Positions 13,810 to 25,680 of a stretch of 64,000 bases of DNA are shown here, piece by piece. The stretch is from Platynereis dumerilii (lineage: Eukaryota > Annelida > Polychaeta > Phyllodocida > Nereididae). Numbering within the stretch: the stretch's first letter is position 1; the number at the start of each line of letters is the position of its first letter. The notes below the pieces were generated by a model. That model saw only the letters and a program-made list of their open reading frames with translations, was not told where the DNA came from and made no database searches. The stretch is from assembly GCA_026936325.1 (NCBI GenBank), contig JAPTHN010000030.1:248001-312000 (forward strand), given 5' to 3'. The translations under genes were made by a program, and so were the position numbers.

Positions 13810-14870
13810 ACATTTCTATAGAATTGGTGGCCAAGCAGAACTGCAGAATTGGCTTGCCCTGGAACCAGGCATGGATCCCAGGGCTAAGAACTGACTGGTC
13901 TCTGTAGCTGCAGCATTTCTGAAAAGAATCTGTGTCAAAATCTCAACTCGATATCTGTACTTATAAATGTAGGAATTATGCAGCTCAGGAGGTTTATGCA
14001 TGCAGTACTGCAGGAAGCTGCAAAATTGTGCAGGAAGCTGAAGAATTATATTACTATGCAGTTCTGCAGTTTCATAGAGAATTAGTCGTCCACTGACACT
14101 GCAGCATATCTGAAAAGTTCTGCACATTTGTATTACTTCGGCAGAATTTGACTGTTTCCCGCGGGTGACATACATATAAAGGCTACCAGCTTCCTGCAGA
14201 ACTGCATTAAACCATCCGAACTGCATAAATCCTACAGAAGTACAGATTTTGCTGCAGAAACTTTTCCAGAAATGCTGCAGTGACAGGAGGCCCACCAATT
14301 CTGCAGTTCAGACCCCTCACCTGTTTCCTGTGGGTGACATACATGTATGTGAAGGCTACCAGCTTCCTGCAGAACTGCATTAATTTTAACCTTCCGAGCT
14401 GCAATAATTAAACCTTCTGAGCTGCATAAATCCTATACAGAAGTACAGAATTTGCTGCATGCTGAAACTTTTCAGAAACGCTGCAGTTACAGAGGCCAAA
14501 CAATTCTGCAGCGCAGACCCCTCATCTGACCCCCAAACCGGCACACTCCCACACCAATGTTTCCTTGGCTGCAGAAAGGTCTTGGTCACTCTGAACTTTA
14601 CATCGACATTGCCAAAAGTATAAATCCTGCAGAGAAGCCAGAATTTGTTCAGGTCTGCATAATTGCTACAGAGCTGCAGAATTCTGCAGCTTCCCACAGA
14701 ATTTGTTCAGGTCTGCATAATTGCCAAAGAACTGCAGAATTCTGCAGCTTCCCTAAGAACTTGTACAGAATTACTTGATGTTACAGAACTACAGAATTCT
14801 GCGGCTAAAAGCAGAATTTGTGAAGAATTTGCACAGAATTCAGAATGAATTGCTGCAGAATTGCACAAGG
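13810..14870. repeat. CTGCAG/GAATTC-rich complex tandem repeat cluster
   Basis: About 1 kb dense in CTGCAG and GAATTC. A unit of about 190 bp is duplicated (about 14145-14320 and 14330-14525); both copies contain CTACCAGCTTCCTGCAGAAC and GCATAAATCCTA. From 14637 to about 14810 a unit of about 58 bp centred on CTGCAGAATTCTGCAG repeats about three times. Open frames on both strands here are by-products of the repeats. Confidence 0.75.
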
Positions 14871-14974
14871 GAATTATACTTCTCGGTTTGAAACTGCATC
14901 CACTGCACACAAGGCAGATATGCTAACCTTCATGCCAATTGCTATGGAGGAAAATTCTTTCCTAATATTATAAA

Positions 14975-15340
14975 TGTTGTTCATGCATGCTGAACATACT
15001 GCAGGGGGGCGTGCATGTGCAGGTTGCCAGTTTGCACTGCCCCATGTGATTAATTATCGAATGAGAGCTTTGAGGTGCATGTACTTCGCATTGCTAAATG
15101 ATACGGCCTGATCTCATGGACAAAGTTTTCCCTTGACTGCCATTGTGAATCACATTTGAGGACGTGGGTTCTAACCCCGGTTCAGGAACTCAATTAGAGT
15201 GAGTTGGTTGTGGCTGTGGCCAGGGATGGTAGCCACCTGTGTAGGCTGCAGTAACTGTTCACTCTCCTCAGTCTCCTGTCAGGGGTGAGCCTGGACTGGA
15301 TGACTGGACATAGGACAAACAGGGGCAATTATATTTATAC
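14975..15340 (+). repeat. SINE-like repeat, copy 1
   Basis: Shares about 330 bp with 53505-53825 in the same orientation, including TGCATGTGCAGG, TTTGCACTGCCCCATGTG and GTAGGC(T/C)GCAG. Both hold a pol III B-box-like T-arm; here it is GTGGGTTCTAACCCCGG. A tRNA-derived SINE is likely. The A box is not clear. Confidence 0.45.
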
Positions 15341-15453
15341 CATTTGACACCTCTGTCAGCAAATCACATGCCAGTATTGCAGGGAAATAATTCCCATATT
15401 CTTTGTTGTCAAGTTATCCTCTCATGTTTGACTGTTTAACTGTTTGTCTCATG

Positions 15454-15548
15454 GTATAAGCCGGTTATTCACCATGGGATCAGGCTAAGGCCCTCGGGTG
15501 ATAAATCACATATTCCGTCTCCCGTGGTGAATAACCTGTACATATACC
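15454..15548. repeat. Hairpin with GGTTATTCACCA arms
   Basis: GGTTATTCACCATGGGA on the left pairs with its near-perfect reverse complement on the right; the arms extend outwards to GTATA/TATAC. About 95 bp in all. Probably a miniature foldback element. Confidence 0.5.
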
Positions 15549-15599
15549 ACAACAAGGAAAGAGCTTTATACTAGGAGTTCACTGTAAAATTTGAATTAA

Positions 15600-15767
15600 G
15601 AGTCAGCTTAAATGATTGAGTGAGATGGCTGCACAATTCATATGAGCCAACACGGCTTGTTGTGTTATAAGTTATGTCAGCGGAAAGATTATCATAACTC
15701 GAAACAACAAGCTATGTTAGCTCAAACAAATTGTGCAACCATCTCACTAAATCATTTGAGCTGACTC
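15600..15767. repeat. Foldback element of about 168 bp
   Basis: Left arm GAGTCAGCT...GAGATGG pairs with right arm CCATCTC...AGCTGACTC over about 75 bp each side, with a short loop. Imperfect arms suggest an old MITE. Confidence 0.6.
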
Positions 15768-16684
15768 AGAGAAGACTGCAAACCATCAAACATTGTAAAT
15801 TTCTATTGTAAACCAAAGTTTTTCAAATACATGTAATAATAATAATGTTATTCTTGGAAATTGGGGGCCCCCAGTTTTAATAAAATTGGCCATTAAATTA
15901 GGGTTTTCAAGCCAGAGATGGGTCTACTCAGGACTCTCAAATGTTTGTTCATCCTCTACTTCATTGGAATTGTATTTAAAATTGGCTTGGGGGGGGGATG
16001 GGGTTGGTGTTCACTCTAAAAATAAAGCTCAATTTTCCATGCAAAAAAAAACAACAACAACAAAACAATCCTAATGATAAATTTATAGTATTTAAAAAAA
16101 CTGATGTTTGTCCAAAAATGTATTGAGTGAAATGCACCTTGTACAAACTTTTTTTAAGGTTTTCAAGCTTAAAGACCCCCTGTGAATGCGATGTGCACAT
16201 ATATACACACACACATATATATATACTTAGTGCCTGAGTCACATAAAGTATACACTATACAACAAGGCATTTCAATACAAATAAAACTATTTATCTAACT
16301 AAAAAAATGATTTTACGAATAAGGCAATATTTCTCCATAGATGTTATCAGCACCATATGGTACAGACTTTTTGACACATGAAGCTTTAATCTGATGTATC
16401 ATCTGAAAATAATTGATTTTGGAGTTTTAATTTCGTTTTGTTAGTACTGTATATCTAAAACATTATATTCACCAGCATATGGGACAAGGCAATGTTTTGT
16501 TGATGAGCCAGCATAATAACAAAAGGTATGTTCAGTTTGGTTACTGTACATAGGACTCAAAAGTCAAAGTCAAAAGTGAATTCTGTAAGAATTGTTTTAA
16601 AGCGTGCATATTGTTTTTTTAAAACTTCAATACTGGAGTAAAAAAAGTCCAAATAAAATGAGTTTATGCGTGTTTTTCAAGATC

Positions 16685-16830
16685 TTTTTTGGTTAGAATT
16701 TCTTACCCCCCCCCCGGGGAAGTGTTGTCAAAATTAATACCCCCCCTTGAAACCTGGTGAAAAGTTAGTACCCCCTTGGCCAATACTCCTACCCCCCTCC
16801 CAAGTCATAAATTCTGAAGCTCCCCAGACT
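16685..16830 (-). repeat. Poly-C MITE family B, copy 1
   Basis: Contains AATTAATACCCCCCC, GTTAGTACCCCC and, near its end, AAGTCATAAATTCTGAA. That last word is the reverse complement of the TTCAGAATTTATGACTT start of the copies at 18361 and 63949. Confidence 0.55.
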
Positions 16831-17677
16831 CCATTACTGTTGACTGGCCCCTGGACAGGGTCAGCTTCAAGTTGGTTGGTTTTTTGAGAAAATGTTTTTT
16901 ATATAAAGACTTGAAATAAACGATGGGTGGGATTGATTTTTTTATCAGTCTGGTGTTTAATAGATCTGGAAACAAATATTTTAGGATGTCACGTGCTCAA
17001 AATAGATAAATTTGTCTTGCATTTGTATGAAGTAAGGGAGAGACCATTTAATTTCAAAGAGGGGGCCTTAGAGTTTTTAAACAAATAATTTCTTGATTAA
17101 GGAATGAATTTTCCGGGATTTTGCGTGTTAAATTTAAATAGTTACTGACGCAGTTATATTACCGTGAAATAAAAAATTTTCCCGAAGAGGTATTTTCCGT
17201 GAACTCCCCTGATTATGTAATCGTCACCCCCGAAGTAATTTTCCGTTGCGAAAAACTTAAAGACCCCCTAGAATGTATAATAGTGATAATAACCATGCAT
17301 TCTGCCTTGCGAATTTGTGAAAATGAGTCAATACTCACTGAAAACCTAGAAAAAATCGAATTGCTTGTGGCAACCACATTCTTCAGTATGATATTTATTT
17401 ATTTGCCCAGCCGGTGTGCAATTTTTTTTGTTCTTTTCCTTTTCATTATCTGTAAACAATTGCATTGATATTTCGGCCCAAGCTTTCAAATGTAACAGAA
17501 AGCCGCATGATGTTTGATCAAGCAAAATTTAACAACTAAATCAGTTGGCAAACACCAAACAAAATCACTGGATACTTTCTTAAGGTGTCCGACTGTCCAA
17601 TACGGGAGGCTTACAGTGCAGAAGAGAGGTTTTCGCAAACTTTTCATCCACTCTCGAAAAGGTTGGTGTGATGCGAA

Positions 17678-17938
17678 CATAGAAATACATAGAACGGACA
17701 TGAGGCTCCGGCAGATGAAGCAACCAAATCCACCATCTTGGAACTGCCCTGTATCCTAACACAATGCTACCGTGACGTCACCAACAACAGTGATGTCACT
17801 TATAACAATGGCATGACGTCACATCATAATTAGTCTATTGTGACGTCATGTCTCAGGGCAGTTCCAATATGGCGGATTTGGTGACCTCATCTTGAGGTGG
17901 CTTCACACAGCCTCATGTCCGTTCTATATATTTCTATG
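17678..17938. mobile_element. MITE with CATAGAAATA ends and perfect 8 bp TSD
   Basis: 261 bp. Inverted ends are CATAGAAATACATAGAACGG and its near-complement CCGTTCTATATATTTCTATG. Perfect 8 bp duplications GATGCGAA flank it (17670-17677 and 17939-17946). The terminal similarity extends inwards over the ACATGAGG and GGGCAGTTCCAA words. Several TGACGTCA-like words lie inside. An 8 bp TSD fits hAT or P superfamilies. A second copy, split by a LINE, is at 39083-39236 plus 45592-45712. The related repeat at about 57890-57930 shows the empty site. Confidence 0.85.
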
Positions 17939-18360
17939 GATGCGAATAAGAAGTGATACTAACTGCTGTCTGTACAAAAATCATTAAGTTTAGTTTAAGT
18001 TTAAATTTACGTTTATTTGATCATAATATATACACAGTTCACGTTTATACATTGCATTCAATCAACATAGCATCACACACATCTCATATGGTTTGTTGAT
18101 GCTGATAGCATATTTTCCATAACCAAAGTTCAGTATGAAAGTATTGATAATATTTATTTATTTATATGTAATTGATGTATTTAATATTAAAAAATTCAAA
18201 CAAATGGGGAGAGTGAACATAAGGTGAAATAGACTACAGGATATGAACATTGTCCCTCAATGGACAAGATCATTAAGTTGCTATCAAAAAATGATAACTA
18301 GACAACATACGCTAATAATAATATTCATAGTGACACAAATCACTATCAGGCAAAAAGGTT

Positions 18361-18530
18361 CGGGACCATTCAGAATTTATGACTTCGGGAGAGTGGGAGT
18401 TTTGTCAGGGGTTGTCATTCAAAATTGATACCCCCCTTAGGTTTCATTCAGTTTTAATACCCCTCCCCCCCCCCTGAGAGAACCTATGTGAATTTTTAGT
18501 ACCCCCCCCCTCAGAAATACTCAGACTCTA
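18361..18530 (+). repeat. Poly-C MITE family B, copy 2
   Basis: Begins GGGACCATTCAGAATTTATG and contains runs of C in a TTTAGTACCCCCC context. Compare 16685-16830 and the partial copy at the window's right end. Confidence 0.6.
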
Positions 18531-18539
18531 AGACTCTTG

Positions 18540-19330
18540 ACATGGGACATGACTTTTGTCTGACACTAGTCTGGCCTTGAGACTCAGACCCTTTGTAATG
18601 ATCTTGGACGAAAATCTCAGTAATTGATGACATTGGGCGTAAGTTAACAAAGGAAGAAATCTAACCTGGATCATGCTGGTCTGCAGTGCCATGATAATCT
18701 CACCTATACAGGTGTCCACGAGTGCGAAAATCATTTTAGAAAGTCCTAGACTAACCAACGGTGATTGAGTGTAAGCTCTGAAAGCAGTTTGCACCATTGC
18801 CAGCAAGAAGTAATGACCAGCACAATATGTCACATTAGGCCAAGGTGATGCAGTGCTGCTATAGTAACTCTGTTGCAGAAGAATCATACAATTTTGATGT
18901 TGAAGCTTGTTTATAATTTCCCCCAATCATCAGCAAAATAGTTCCGCATGATCAACTGTAAATTCTAAGCAAGCTTTGGTAAGATTCTTCTGCAACAGAG
19001 GCACTATGGCTGCACTGCGTCATCTCGGCCTACTGCGACATATTGCTCTCCTCATTACCTCTTATTGGTAGCTTTGCAAACTTCTTTCAGAGCTTTTGCT
19101 ATATCAGTGTTGGTTAGTCTAGGGCTTTCTAAAATGGTTCTTGCACTCATGGACTCCTGTGTAATTGAGATTGTAATGGCACTGCAGATCGGCATTGCCC
19201 AGTGGTCATTTTGTCCTTTGTTTACTTGCACACAATGTCATCAATTATTGAAATGTTCACCCCTAGACCATTACAAAGGGTCTGTTACCAAGAACAAACC
19301 AGTGCCAGTCAAAAATCGTGTCTCTATGGT
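18540..19330. repeat. Long inverted repeat, arms of about 380 bp
   Basis: The minus-strand translation of 18528-18926 and the plus-strand translation of 19065-19337 share blocks such as LVSLGLSKM and QCHQLL, because the DNA forms two diverged inverted arms around a centre near 18935. Arm identity is perhaps three quarters by eye. This is a foldback repeat; the open frames are probably not genes. Confidence 0.6.
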
Positions 19331-19540
19331 GTCTTAGGATATCTTTTTTTAAACTGTGCATTTTCAAATTGAAGAAATTGCCAAAAAATTATTGGAGGTG
19401 TAATTGAGGGCATAAAAGCTAAATGGAATTGAAGGAAAAGAATTGAAATCATAGATTTTGAATGCAATAAATTTTAGTTATGATAGTTTTCCAAGTGTTT
19501 GTTTGTAAAAGTCTGGTAATAAACCCTTTGCAAACGAAGG

Positions 19541-19732
19541 GGTCAAATACTTATTTCCTTAGAATATTGGGATTCTTATGAAAATATATTACATAATGCA
19601 CCTTTCACTAAATTGTTGCGCATTACCTGTCGTCCAATGTTGGACCAGATCTGCTTGAGAAATTACAGAGTTTTGAAACCAGCGCAAATGCTCGAAAATA
19701 TGGTAGGGGTCAAATACTTATTTTCCTCACTG
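19541..19732 (+). mobile_element. Right IR/DR end of a Tc1-like transposon
   Basis: GGTCAAATACTTATTTTCCTCACTG-type Tc1 terminus is recognisable: the outer copy ends at 19732 in CCTCACTG, and a second GGGGTCAAATACTTATTTCC lies about 165 bp inside. Two direct repeats per end define IR/DR-type Tc1 elements. The left end and transposase were not found. Confidence 0.65.
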
Positions 19733-19780
19733 CAGCTTCACAAAATCAAATGTTATGTTTCATAGCTTAAAATCAATCTT

Positions 19781-19796
19781 TTTTTTAAATTTTCAG
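19781..19796 (+). promoter_or_regulatory. 3' splice acceptor of the fucosyltransferase exon
   Basis: A T-rich tract runs into TTTCAG, ending six bases before the chosen start codon. It implies at least one upstream non-coding exon, not located. Confidence 0.7.
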
Positions 19797-19802
19797 TTGA
19801 TT

Positions 19803-21026
19803 ATGGGCGAGAATAATGAGGACCACATCGATGTATCAAGCTCCTGGTTTTTCAACCGTGATTGCTTTTTGATATTCAAGGTGTTGATCGTAGCTGGAGT
19901 TCTTTTTTACGTGGTCGCATATTCACTTTACATTGGAGTACCAATAATAAGAATTAGTCTCCATGAGCAAAACTTGGATTATGATCAAACTTTGAGTTTT
20001 GATTTCCAGGAATACAAAATTAGTGAGACAAAAACTAAACATGTAAAACGGGATAAAGTTATTTTCTATTGGAATAGTTTCTTTAATAGAAAAGATTGGT
20101 ATGAAGGATTTGGCCACGAGCCTTTCATGGACTGTGAGCACAAGAATTGCATCACGACAAATGATAAACAGAAGTTTAATGACAGTGATGCTATGCTATG
20201 TCACATGAGATCGAACGGATGTGGTTTGCATCAATTACCAAGAGTAAGAAAGCCCCATCAGTACTGGATTTATTTCCTGATGGAGTCACCAATCAACTCA
20301 ATGAGTGGAGAGACCCTCAAACAATACAATGGGATTTTCAATCTGACCGCGACATACAAACTGGATTCAGACATCATAAGATCATATGACAGAACTAGTC
20401 TACTGATCGAAAGAACTCAAGATGAATCTCATTCATTTTACAAAGGGAAATCAGCAAGTGTTGCCTGGGTGGCTAGCAACTGTGCCAGCGGCCAAGGAAG
20501 ATTAACGTATATCTCTCATTTAGAGAAACACATACAAATGAAGCGTTATGGCAGATGTAGGGGCCACAGTCCCTGTGGGATAAACTGCTTTGAGGATGTG
20601 GCTAAAGAGCACAAGTTTTATTTTGCAGCCGAAAACTCCTTATGCAAAGATTACATCACAGAGAAACCGTTTAATGCCTTAGAAGTTGGTATGATTCCGA
20701 TTGTTTATGGTTTGGGACATTATTCTAAAATTCTCCCACCTAATTCTTACATCGATGTTCGCGATTTCAAATCTCCGCGTCTCGTTGCTGATTACTTGAA
20801 ACATGTTGCTTCAAATGAAACATTATACAATTCTTACTTTAAATGGAGGGACCTTTACAAAACGTTGGAAAGCACAAGTTCCAGTAAATACTTGTGTCAG
20901 CTTTGTACTTTCCTCAATCAACCTGACCCACCAAGAAAAATTGTTAATAATCTGGACACATTTTGGTCAAGGGCTAATGACTGTAAAGATGCAGATGCCT
21001 TCAATCAATTAATAATACAAGAGTAA
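19803..21026 (+). CDS. Alpha-1,3-fucosyltransferase (GT10), complete coding exon
   Basis: 407 residues, type II Golgi membrane protein. It transfers fucose from GDP-fucose to GlcNAc of Lewis-type glycans. A single transmembrane anchor (about 22-47, FLIFKVLIVAGVLFYVVAYS) follows a short cytosolic tail. Then come the stem and the GT10 catalytic domain, with MESP (about 160), AWVASNC (about 221-227) and the family signature FYFAAENS..DYITEKPFNAL...IPIVYG at about 272-303, the donor-binding motif. Cysteines and an NLT sequon are typical. I chose the ATG at 19803 because a polypyrimidine tract and CAG acceptor end at 19796; the earlier in-frame ATG at 19755 is intronic. The intact frame with an intron in the 5' UTR matches known FUT gene structure. 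Members are often multicopy in sea urchins and amphioxus. Confidence 0.95.
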   Translation: MGENNEDHIDVSSSWFFNRDCFLIFKVLIVAGVLFYVVAYSLYIGVPIIRISLHEQNLDYDQTLSFDFQEYKISETKTKHVKRDKVIFYWNSFFNRKDWYEGFGHEPFMDCEHKNCITTNDKQKFNDSDAMLCHMRSNGCGLHQLPRVRKPHQYWIYFLMESPINSMSGETLKQYNGIFNLTATYKLDSDIIRSYDRTSLLIERTQDESHSFYKGKSASVAWVASNCASGQGRLTYISHLEKHIQMKRYGRCRGHSPCGINCFEDVAKEHKFYFAAENSLCKDYITEKPFNALEVGMIPIVYGLGHYSKILPPNSYIDVRDFKSPRLVADYLKHVASNETLYNSYFKWRDLYKTLESTSSSKYLCQLCTFLNQPDPPRKIVNNLDTFWSRANDCKDADAFNQLIIQE

Positions 21027-24000
21027 TGATATATTTTGAAATATTTTGCCTTTTTTATCAATAGCAAAAAGTTCAAAGACGGTATGTAATCACTTGGGTA
21101 TGTTGTCCGTCCGCACAGTTGGGCGTTTGGCCGGTCGGGTGTCCAGGCGTTGGCCGGTGGGCGGATAGATAGTTTCCAGGCCAGAACACACCTCCTATTG
21201 TATGTGTATGGATGAAATTTGGTACACATATTAGTATAGAATTTATTAGACAAAGAAATATCATCAAGATACATGTGTCATACAACTGAAATAACTACAA
21301 AATTTAAACAAAGAAATATGTGTAAAAAAGAGGGATAGGAACTACAACTAAGAAGGAGTAGAAACAATCCATGACATCAACCAAAAAGTTTTACATCACT
21401 TAGTAGGAAAACAATTCCAAAATCGAGGATTTCATTTTCGTTTGGTCTTCATTTGACCATAGATATATAGGAACAAAATGAGTAGGAAGCATATACATGC
21501 TGAAATATTGGGTACAGTAAACAGTAGTAAGAGATTACAATGACAAACAGCATTAAACTGTTTTTCACAGACGGTTTTTTTAAGTTTTCCTTCAGGAATT
21601 AGGACCAATATCATAATTTACCGAGAATTTGACTTTTCTATTACATTTTTTATGACGCATAATAGTCACAATTGATTTCTTTTATTTTTTGCTGACACGT
21701 GTTATTATAATATTCAATATTTAGATTGTTCAGTAAAATTTTGTATTAAATTTGTCAAGCATAAGCCAGATCAAAGTTTTGCTTCTCATCAAATCAAGAT
21801 ATTAAACTGTTAACGAAAAGGTTCTATATGAAATCTCTAAGAGGGAAATGATCCCATTGCCCTTTCCCAGGGACGTAGGGTGCAAGATGTGCTCTTCTGA
21901 TGCTAAAAAGGCACCATAGATGTCTATTTGGCATTCTGTAAGGCTGAAATTAAGAAAAGCTTATTCATAATTGTTATTGTTGCTCTGTAAAAATCTTTTA
22001 TGCAAATCTAAATTGCTCTTTTTTATCCGACCGCCTCAATTCCCCCTGTTTCCTTCCAGCACCCCTGTATCACCCAACAACCCACAACTCCCATTGTCTT
22101 GCCAAGTTCCTACACAAACCAGTAACCACTGCACATAGAAAGTTAGATGGATGATTTATTTTATTTTATTTGTATGATATTACATGATGATATGAACTCA
22201 ATGTTGTAAACTCACTGCATTTTTCCTGGTATTCACACACAACTGCTGACAAAAGCTATCGATTGCAACATAAACACATGATCAACATAAAACAACCATA
22301 ACATCACACGAAAAAATGTAGGCCTATCCAATGGTATCCACAGAAGATAAAATTCAATGTTAGAGATTTGAGTATAATCAGTGTACTACAAAGGATATTT
22401 TGTGCCTGAATGCAATAATCATAGCGGCTCATTAACTCTAACATCCATAAATCTCCACTAAATACCCCGAAAGGACTATGATCCATTTACGCAAACATTC
22501 CTATTTTCCGCATTACCCGATTTGTGCTAAGGTTTGAAGGGCCCTTTCAGGGTCCTCTTATATGGAGGCCCAAATCTAAAATTTTTATTGCATGACAGTT
22601 GCAAATAAAGAAATTTTGGCCTTTTTTTAATCTTTAAAATTGTTTAGCACCTTGTATGGGCCCCCCTGAGTGGTTGGGCCCATAGCAGCTGCCGCTCTGC
22701 CACAGGCCAGTCCACCTCTATACGCAAAGTTTTATGCCAAGTAATTCAGTCTTTTGCAGATATTTTTGGATATTTGCGAATGACTATAAAACCTTTGGGT
22801 GTACAAATAATGCTTAGCCTGCACACTGCATGTAGAAAAAGACATATTATAATTATTGATTTATATGATGGTTTTATATTGATCGCATGAGGCAGTTCTT
22901 ATACATTTCTAAAAGACTAGAGGGGTCAATGTGGCTCATAGTACACTGGGGCACCCCCTGCACTGATAACTGTAGATAATAGTACACTCACCAGCAAAAT
23001 AAATGCAACACTTGATTTTGGCTTATAATTTTGCAAAGAATTTATTTTGAACAAAACAAATTATATATGGTATTGATCCGTAGATTAACTACAGTAGTAC
23101 TGTAGTGTCTTTGAATTGTGCCAGAAATCATTCAGCTATGACCATTTCTTTCTAGACTTGTTTATCACATTTCAGTTTTTGTAATAAAATATGACCTTAC
23201 CAACAAGTTACACCAAAAATAAAGGCGCCATTTTAAATAGTGACCAAAGAGAAGACAAAAGCCGAAAAAATTAGTGCTGCAACATTATTTTTGAATTTTA
23301 CAGGACAATTTGAAAATTGGAGTTTTGCACATTTCAAATGGAGCAGACAAAATCTCTATGGTGCAGGCCCTTAGAAGTGATCTTTAAATTTCGAATAAAA
23401 TTTTCAGACAATTTCGCTGTGTTCTCTGAGATTTGCCACCATTTTTGTTCAGAGCAAAATTCACAGTTTAACACAATTTTTTTGCGATGATGAAGTCATT
23501 ATTTTTAACATCACATTTACATGACTTGTACACAATTTTAAAATAAAACAAAAACAGTATGGATCAAAGCGCGAGATGTTCCAGAGTCCTGACGAGGTGT
23601 CAAAGAAGTTGCAATAAGCAGGCTCTCCAGAAGGTTGCGCCACCTATGTGAGGATATTTGAATCATTTCAAGTGCTCAGTTGTGCAGTATTTTGTAAAGA
23701 CAATAAATTTCTTTCAACAAGGTTTTTTTTTTCTTGGTATTGAGAAGGACCTGGTAATTCTCCTATAAACAAGAATAGTACCCTTTAAAAAAGGGTACTA
23801 TAGCGACTTTGTTTGCAACTCGCTTAATTTTGAACAAAATCGTTCAACGCACCATACAAGCTGGAAACAGTAAAAATCTAATTTTAACTCAATTGTTACA
23901 GCACTGCAAGTAAATTCAAATCAATTGAATGAAACAAACAAGTTCTTTCATCTGTCTTAACTATGTAATCCCTTTTCAGAAATTCTTATGCACACAGCTC

Positions 24001-24750
24001 TGACCCCTCTTTCACTATTAATGTATCACCTTGCGGTGAGTTTTGTGACTTGTGACACAATACTTTTATTCTGGACACCTCTCTGAATACCATTTATCAC
24101 GGGTAAATGCCAGTTGAATATTAATTACGTAATGACAGAAATTGTGTGTCATTAATTGTGTCGAGGAAAATATATGTTTAGCTATTAACAATTCCAAAAA
24201 AAAGAAACAAACAAGATATGGGGCCTAATAGAAAGATTGAAAAAAAGAAATTTAGTTTAACAAATCACATAATTGGAAAATTATCCATGGACTTGGCAGA
24301 CATACATATTATTTTTAGGCCCCTATATTAGTTATACCAAATGTTTGAAAATGACAGTTGCTTATAAATAAAATTATTTTGTTAGATAACACAAAAAACA
24401 GAGTTAATACAGATTTACTGATCACTGCATGAAAATTCAGTATTGATTAATATGAGATTCTAGGCTATTCTAAGTATTTACTGAGTAGAGATAAAAGGGC
24501 ACAGTCATAAAACGCCCCATTGCTGGACAATTCAACCTGTGTCTTGGAGTCCGGCCCTGACTAAATCATGAAATTCACTGTCAATAATTTAGTTTACACT
24601 CAATTCTGTATTTCTGATTGGATGGTTCATGCAGACGCATAGCCTACATTGCACTATTATTACTAGTTTTGATGAGTTTTTTTTGGTCCTTACTAATTAA
24701 TGCCCTAATTTTATTATCTTCCTGCACTATTGTAAATGTACGGAAAATTT
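21027..24750. other. No recognisable gene; GC-rich repeat at 21080-21235 and hairpin at 23775-23801
   Basis: The fucosyltransferase 3' flank. At 21080-21235 there is a GC-rich patch full of GGCCGGT/GTCCGTCC words, probably a repeat. At 23775-23801 a perfect 12 bp stem (ATAGTACCCTTT and its complement, loop AAA) stands out. At about 22985 a mariner-like CACTCACCAGCAAAATAAAT end is seen without a partner. No coding exon is supported. Confidence 0.45.
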
Positions 24751-24751
24751 T

Positions 24752-25110
24752 GAAAGAAAAATATTTTTAAAAAAACATTTAGGGAAAAAAGATTTTTAGA
24801 AAAGACAAATTTCGGAAAAAAATAATTGGAACAAAAAAAAGGTTGAAAAAAATTGGGACAAAAAAAAATTGAAAAAAAAAAATTTCTGAAAAAAAAAATT
24901 TTCGGGAAAAAAAAAATTTAGGGAAAAAAGATTTAAGAAAAAAAAATTTTCGGAAAAAAAACATTTACGTAGAAAAAAAATGTTGAAAAAAATTCGGACA
25001 AAAAAAAAAAAAATTTGGGGGAAAAGAAAAATTTCGGAAAAAAATAAATTTCGGACATTTTTTTTTTTTTGGATAAAAAAATTACATTTTTGGAAAAAAA
25101 AAATTTTGGA
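24752..25110. repeat. Degenerate A-rich satellite, AAAAAATTTCGG-like unit
   Basis: About 360 bp built from a degenerate unit of 13-25 bp, runs of A followed by TTTCGG or TTTGG. It is almost free of C on the plus strand. The F/K-rich minus-strand frames are its translation. Confidence 0.8.
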
Positions 25111-25659
25111 TGGCAATAGTCCTGGTCAATATACTAAAATAATGACTGACATGTGACCAGCTCTCAGCCAATGACAGCTCTGCTTTCATGGTCGAGGTAT
25201 AATAATGATAAACGAGAACACAATCAGTTGAGCCTAAATTAATTGAATAAGTACAGTAATAGCAATCAGCTTGCAACCTTCACACCTCAAAAAAACTTCA
25301 CACATCACTGCTCACAAGCAGGCTGCTGATAGTTCAATCATTTTCCCTGGGTGTGGCACTGCAAGCATGATGCTACACCGGTGGCGACACCTGTCAGCAA
25401 AATAAGCTTTTTTCATGCAGACGACATATATGAGCATAAAAATGAAGTTTTCGAAACAGAATAGGATAGTTAATAAAATGGAATTTTTCAGGCACTACTG
25501 CAGTATTGCAAAAGAAATTCAGGGATGTTTACTTTTACCGAAACTAACTGTTTGATCAGGGATCAACTCCATGGCAGGTACAGGCTGTCCCTCATTCTCA
25601 CTCCACTGACAGATTCAACATTTATTATGATCTGTTTTTAAGCTAAGTTCGCTGATGCG

Positions 25660-25680
25660 ACGGGCGGCTTTGCCGCCCGT
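25660..25680. repeat. GC-rich perfect hairpin, 9 bp stem, TTT loop
   Basis: ACGGGCGGC, TTT, GCCGCCCGT. It is followed by TGCTCCGCG. It stands out in a region of about 35% GC. A terminal hairpin of a transposon is the likeliest origin; it also resembles a bacterial terminator stem but has no T run. Confidence 0.5.

Larger units (their letters stand above)
16225..17990 (+). repeat. Dispersed repeat family A, copy 1
   Basis: Homologous in the same order and orientation to 56115-57930. Shared landmarks are TATACAACAAGG, AAAGACCCCCTA, CTGCCTTG(C/T)GAATTTGT and the end block TTTTCATCCACTCTCGAAAA. This copy carries the MITE at 17678-17938. It lacks the MITE and LINE stub found in copy 2. A third partial copy is at 27100-27425. 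No protein is encoded; the family is unidentified. Confidence 0.65.

Noticed and set aside
18528-19337. Two similar hydrophobic ORFs on opposite strands, a possible gene pair
   Set aside because: They are the two arms of one diverged inverted repeat, with no domain match and no splice support.
24779-25116. Phe-rich frames of up to 106 codons, minus strand
   Set aside because: Direct translation of the A-rich satellite.
25660-25680. Bacterial-type terminator
   Set aside because: No T run and the setting is animal DNA; a transposon-end hairpin is likelier.
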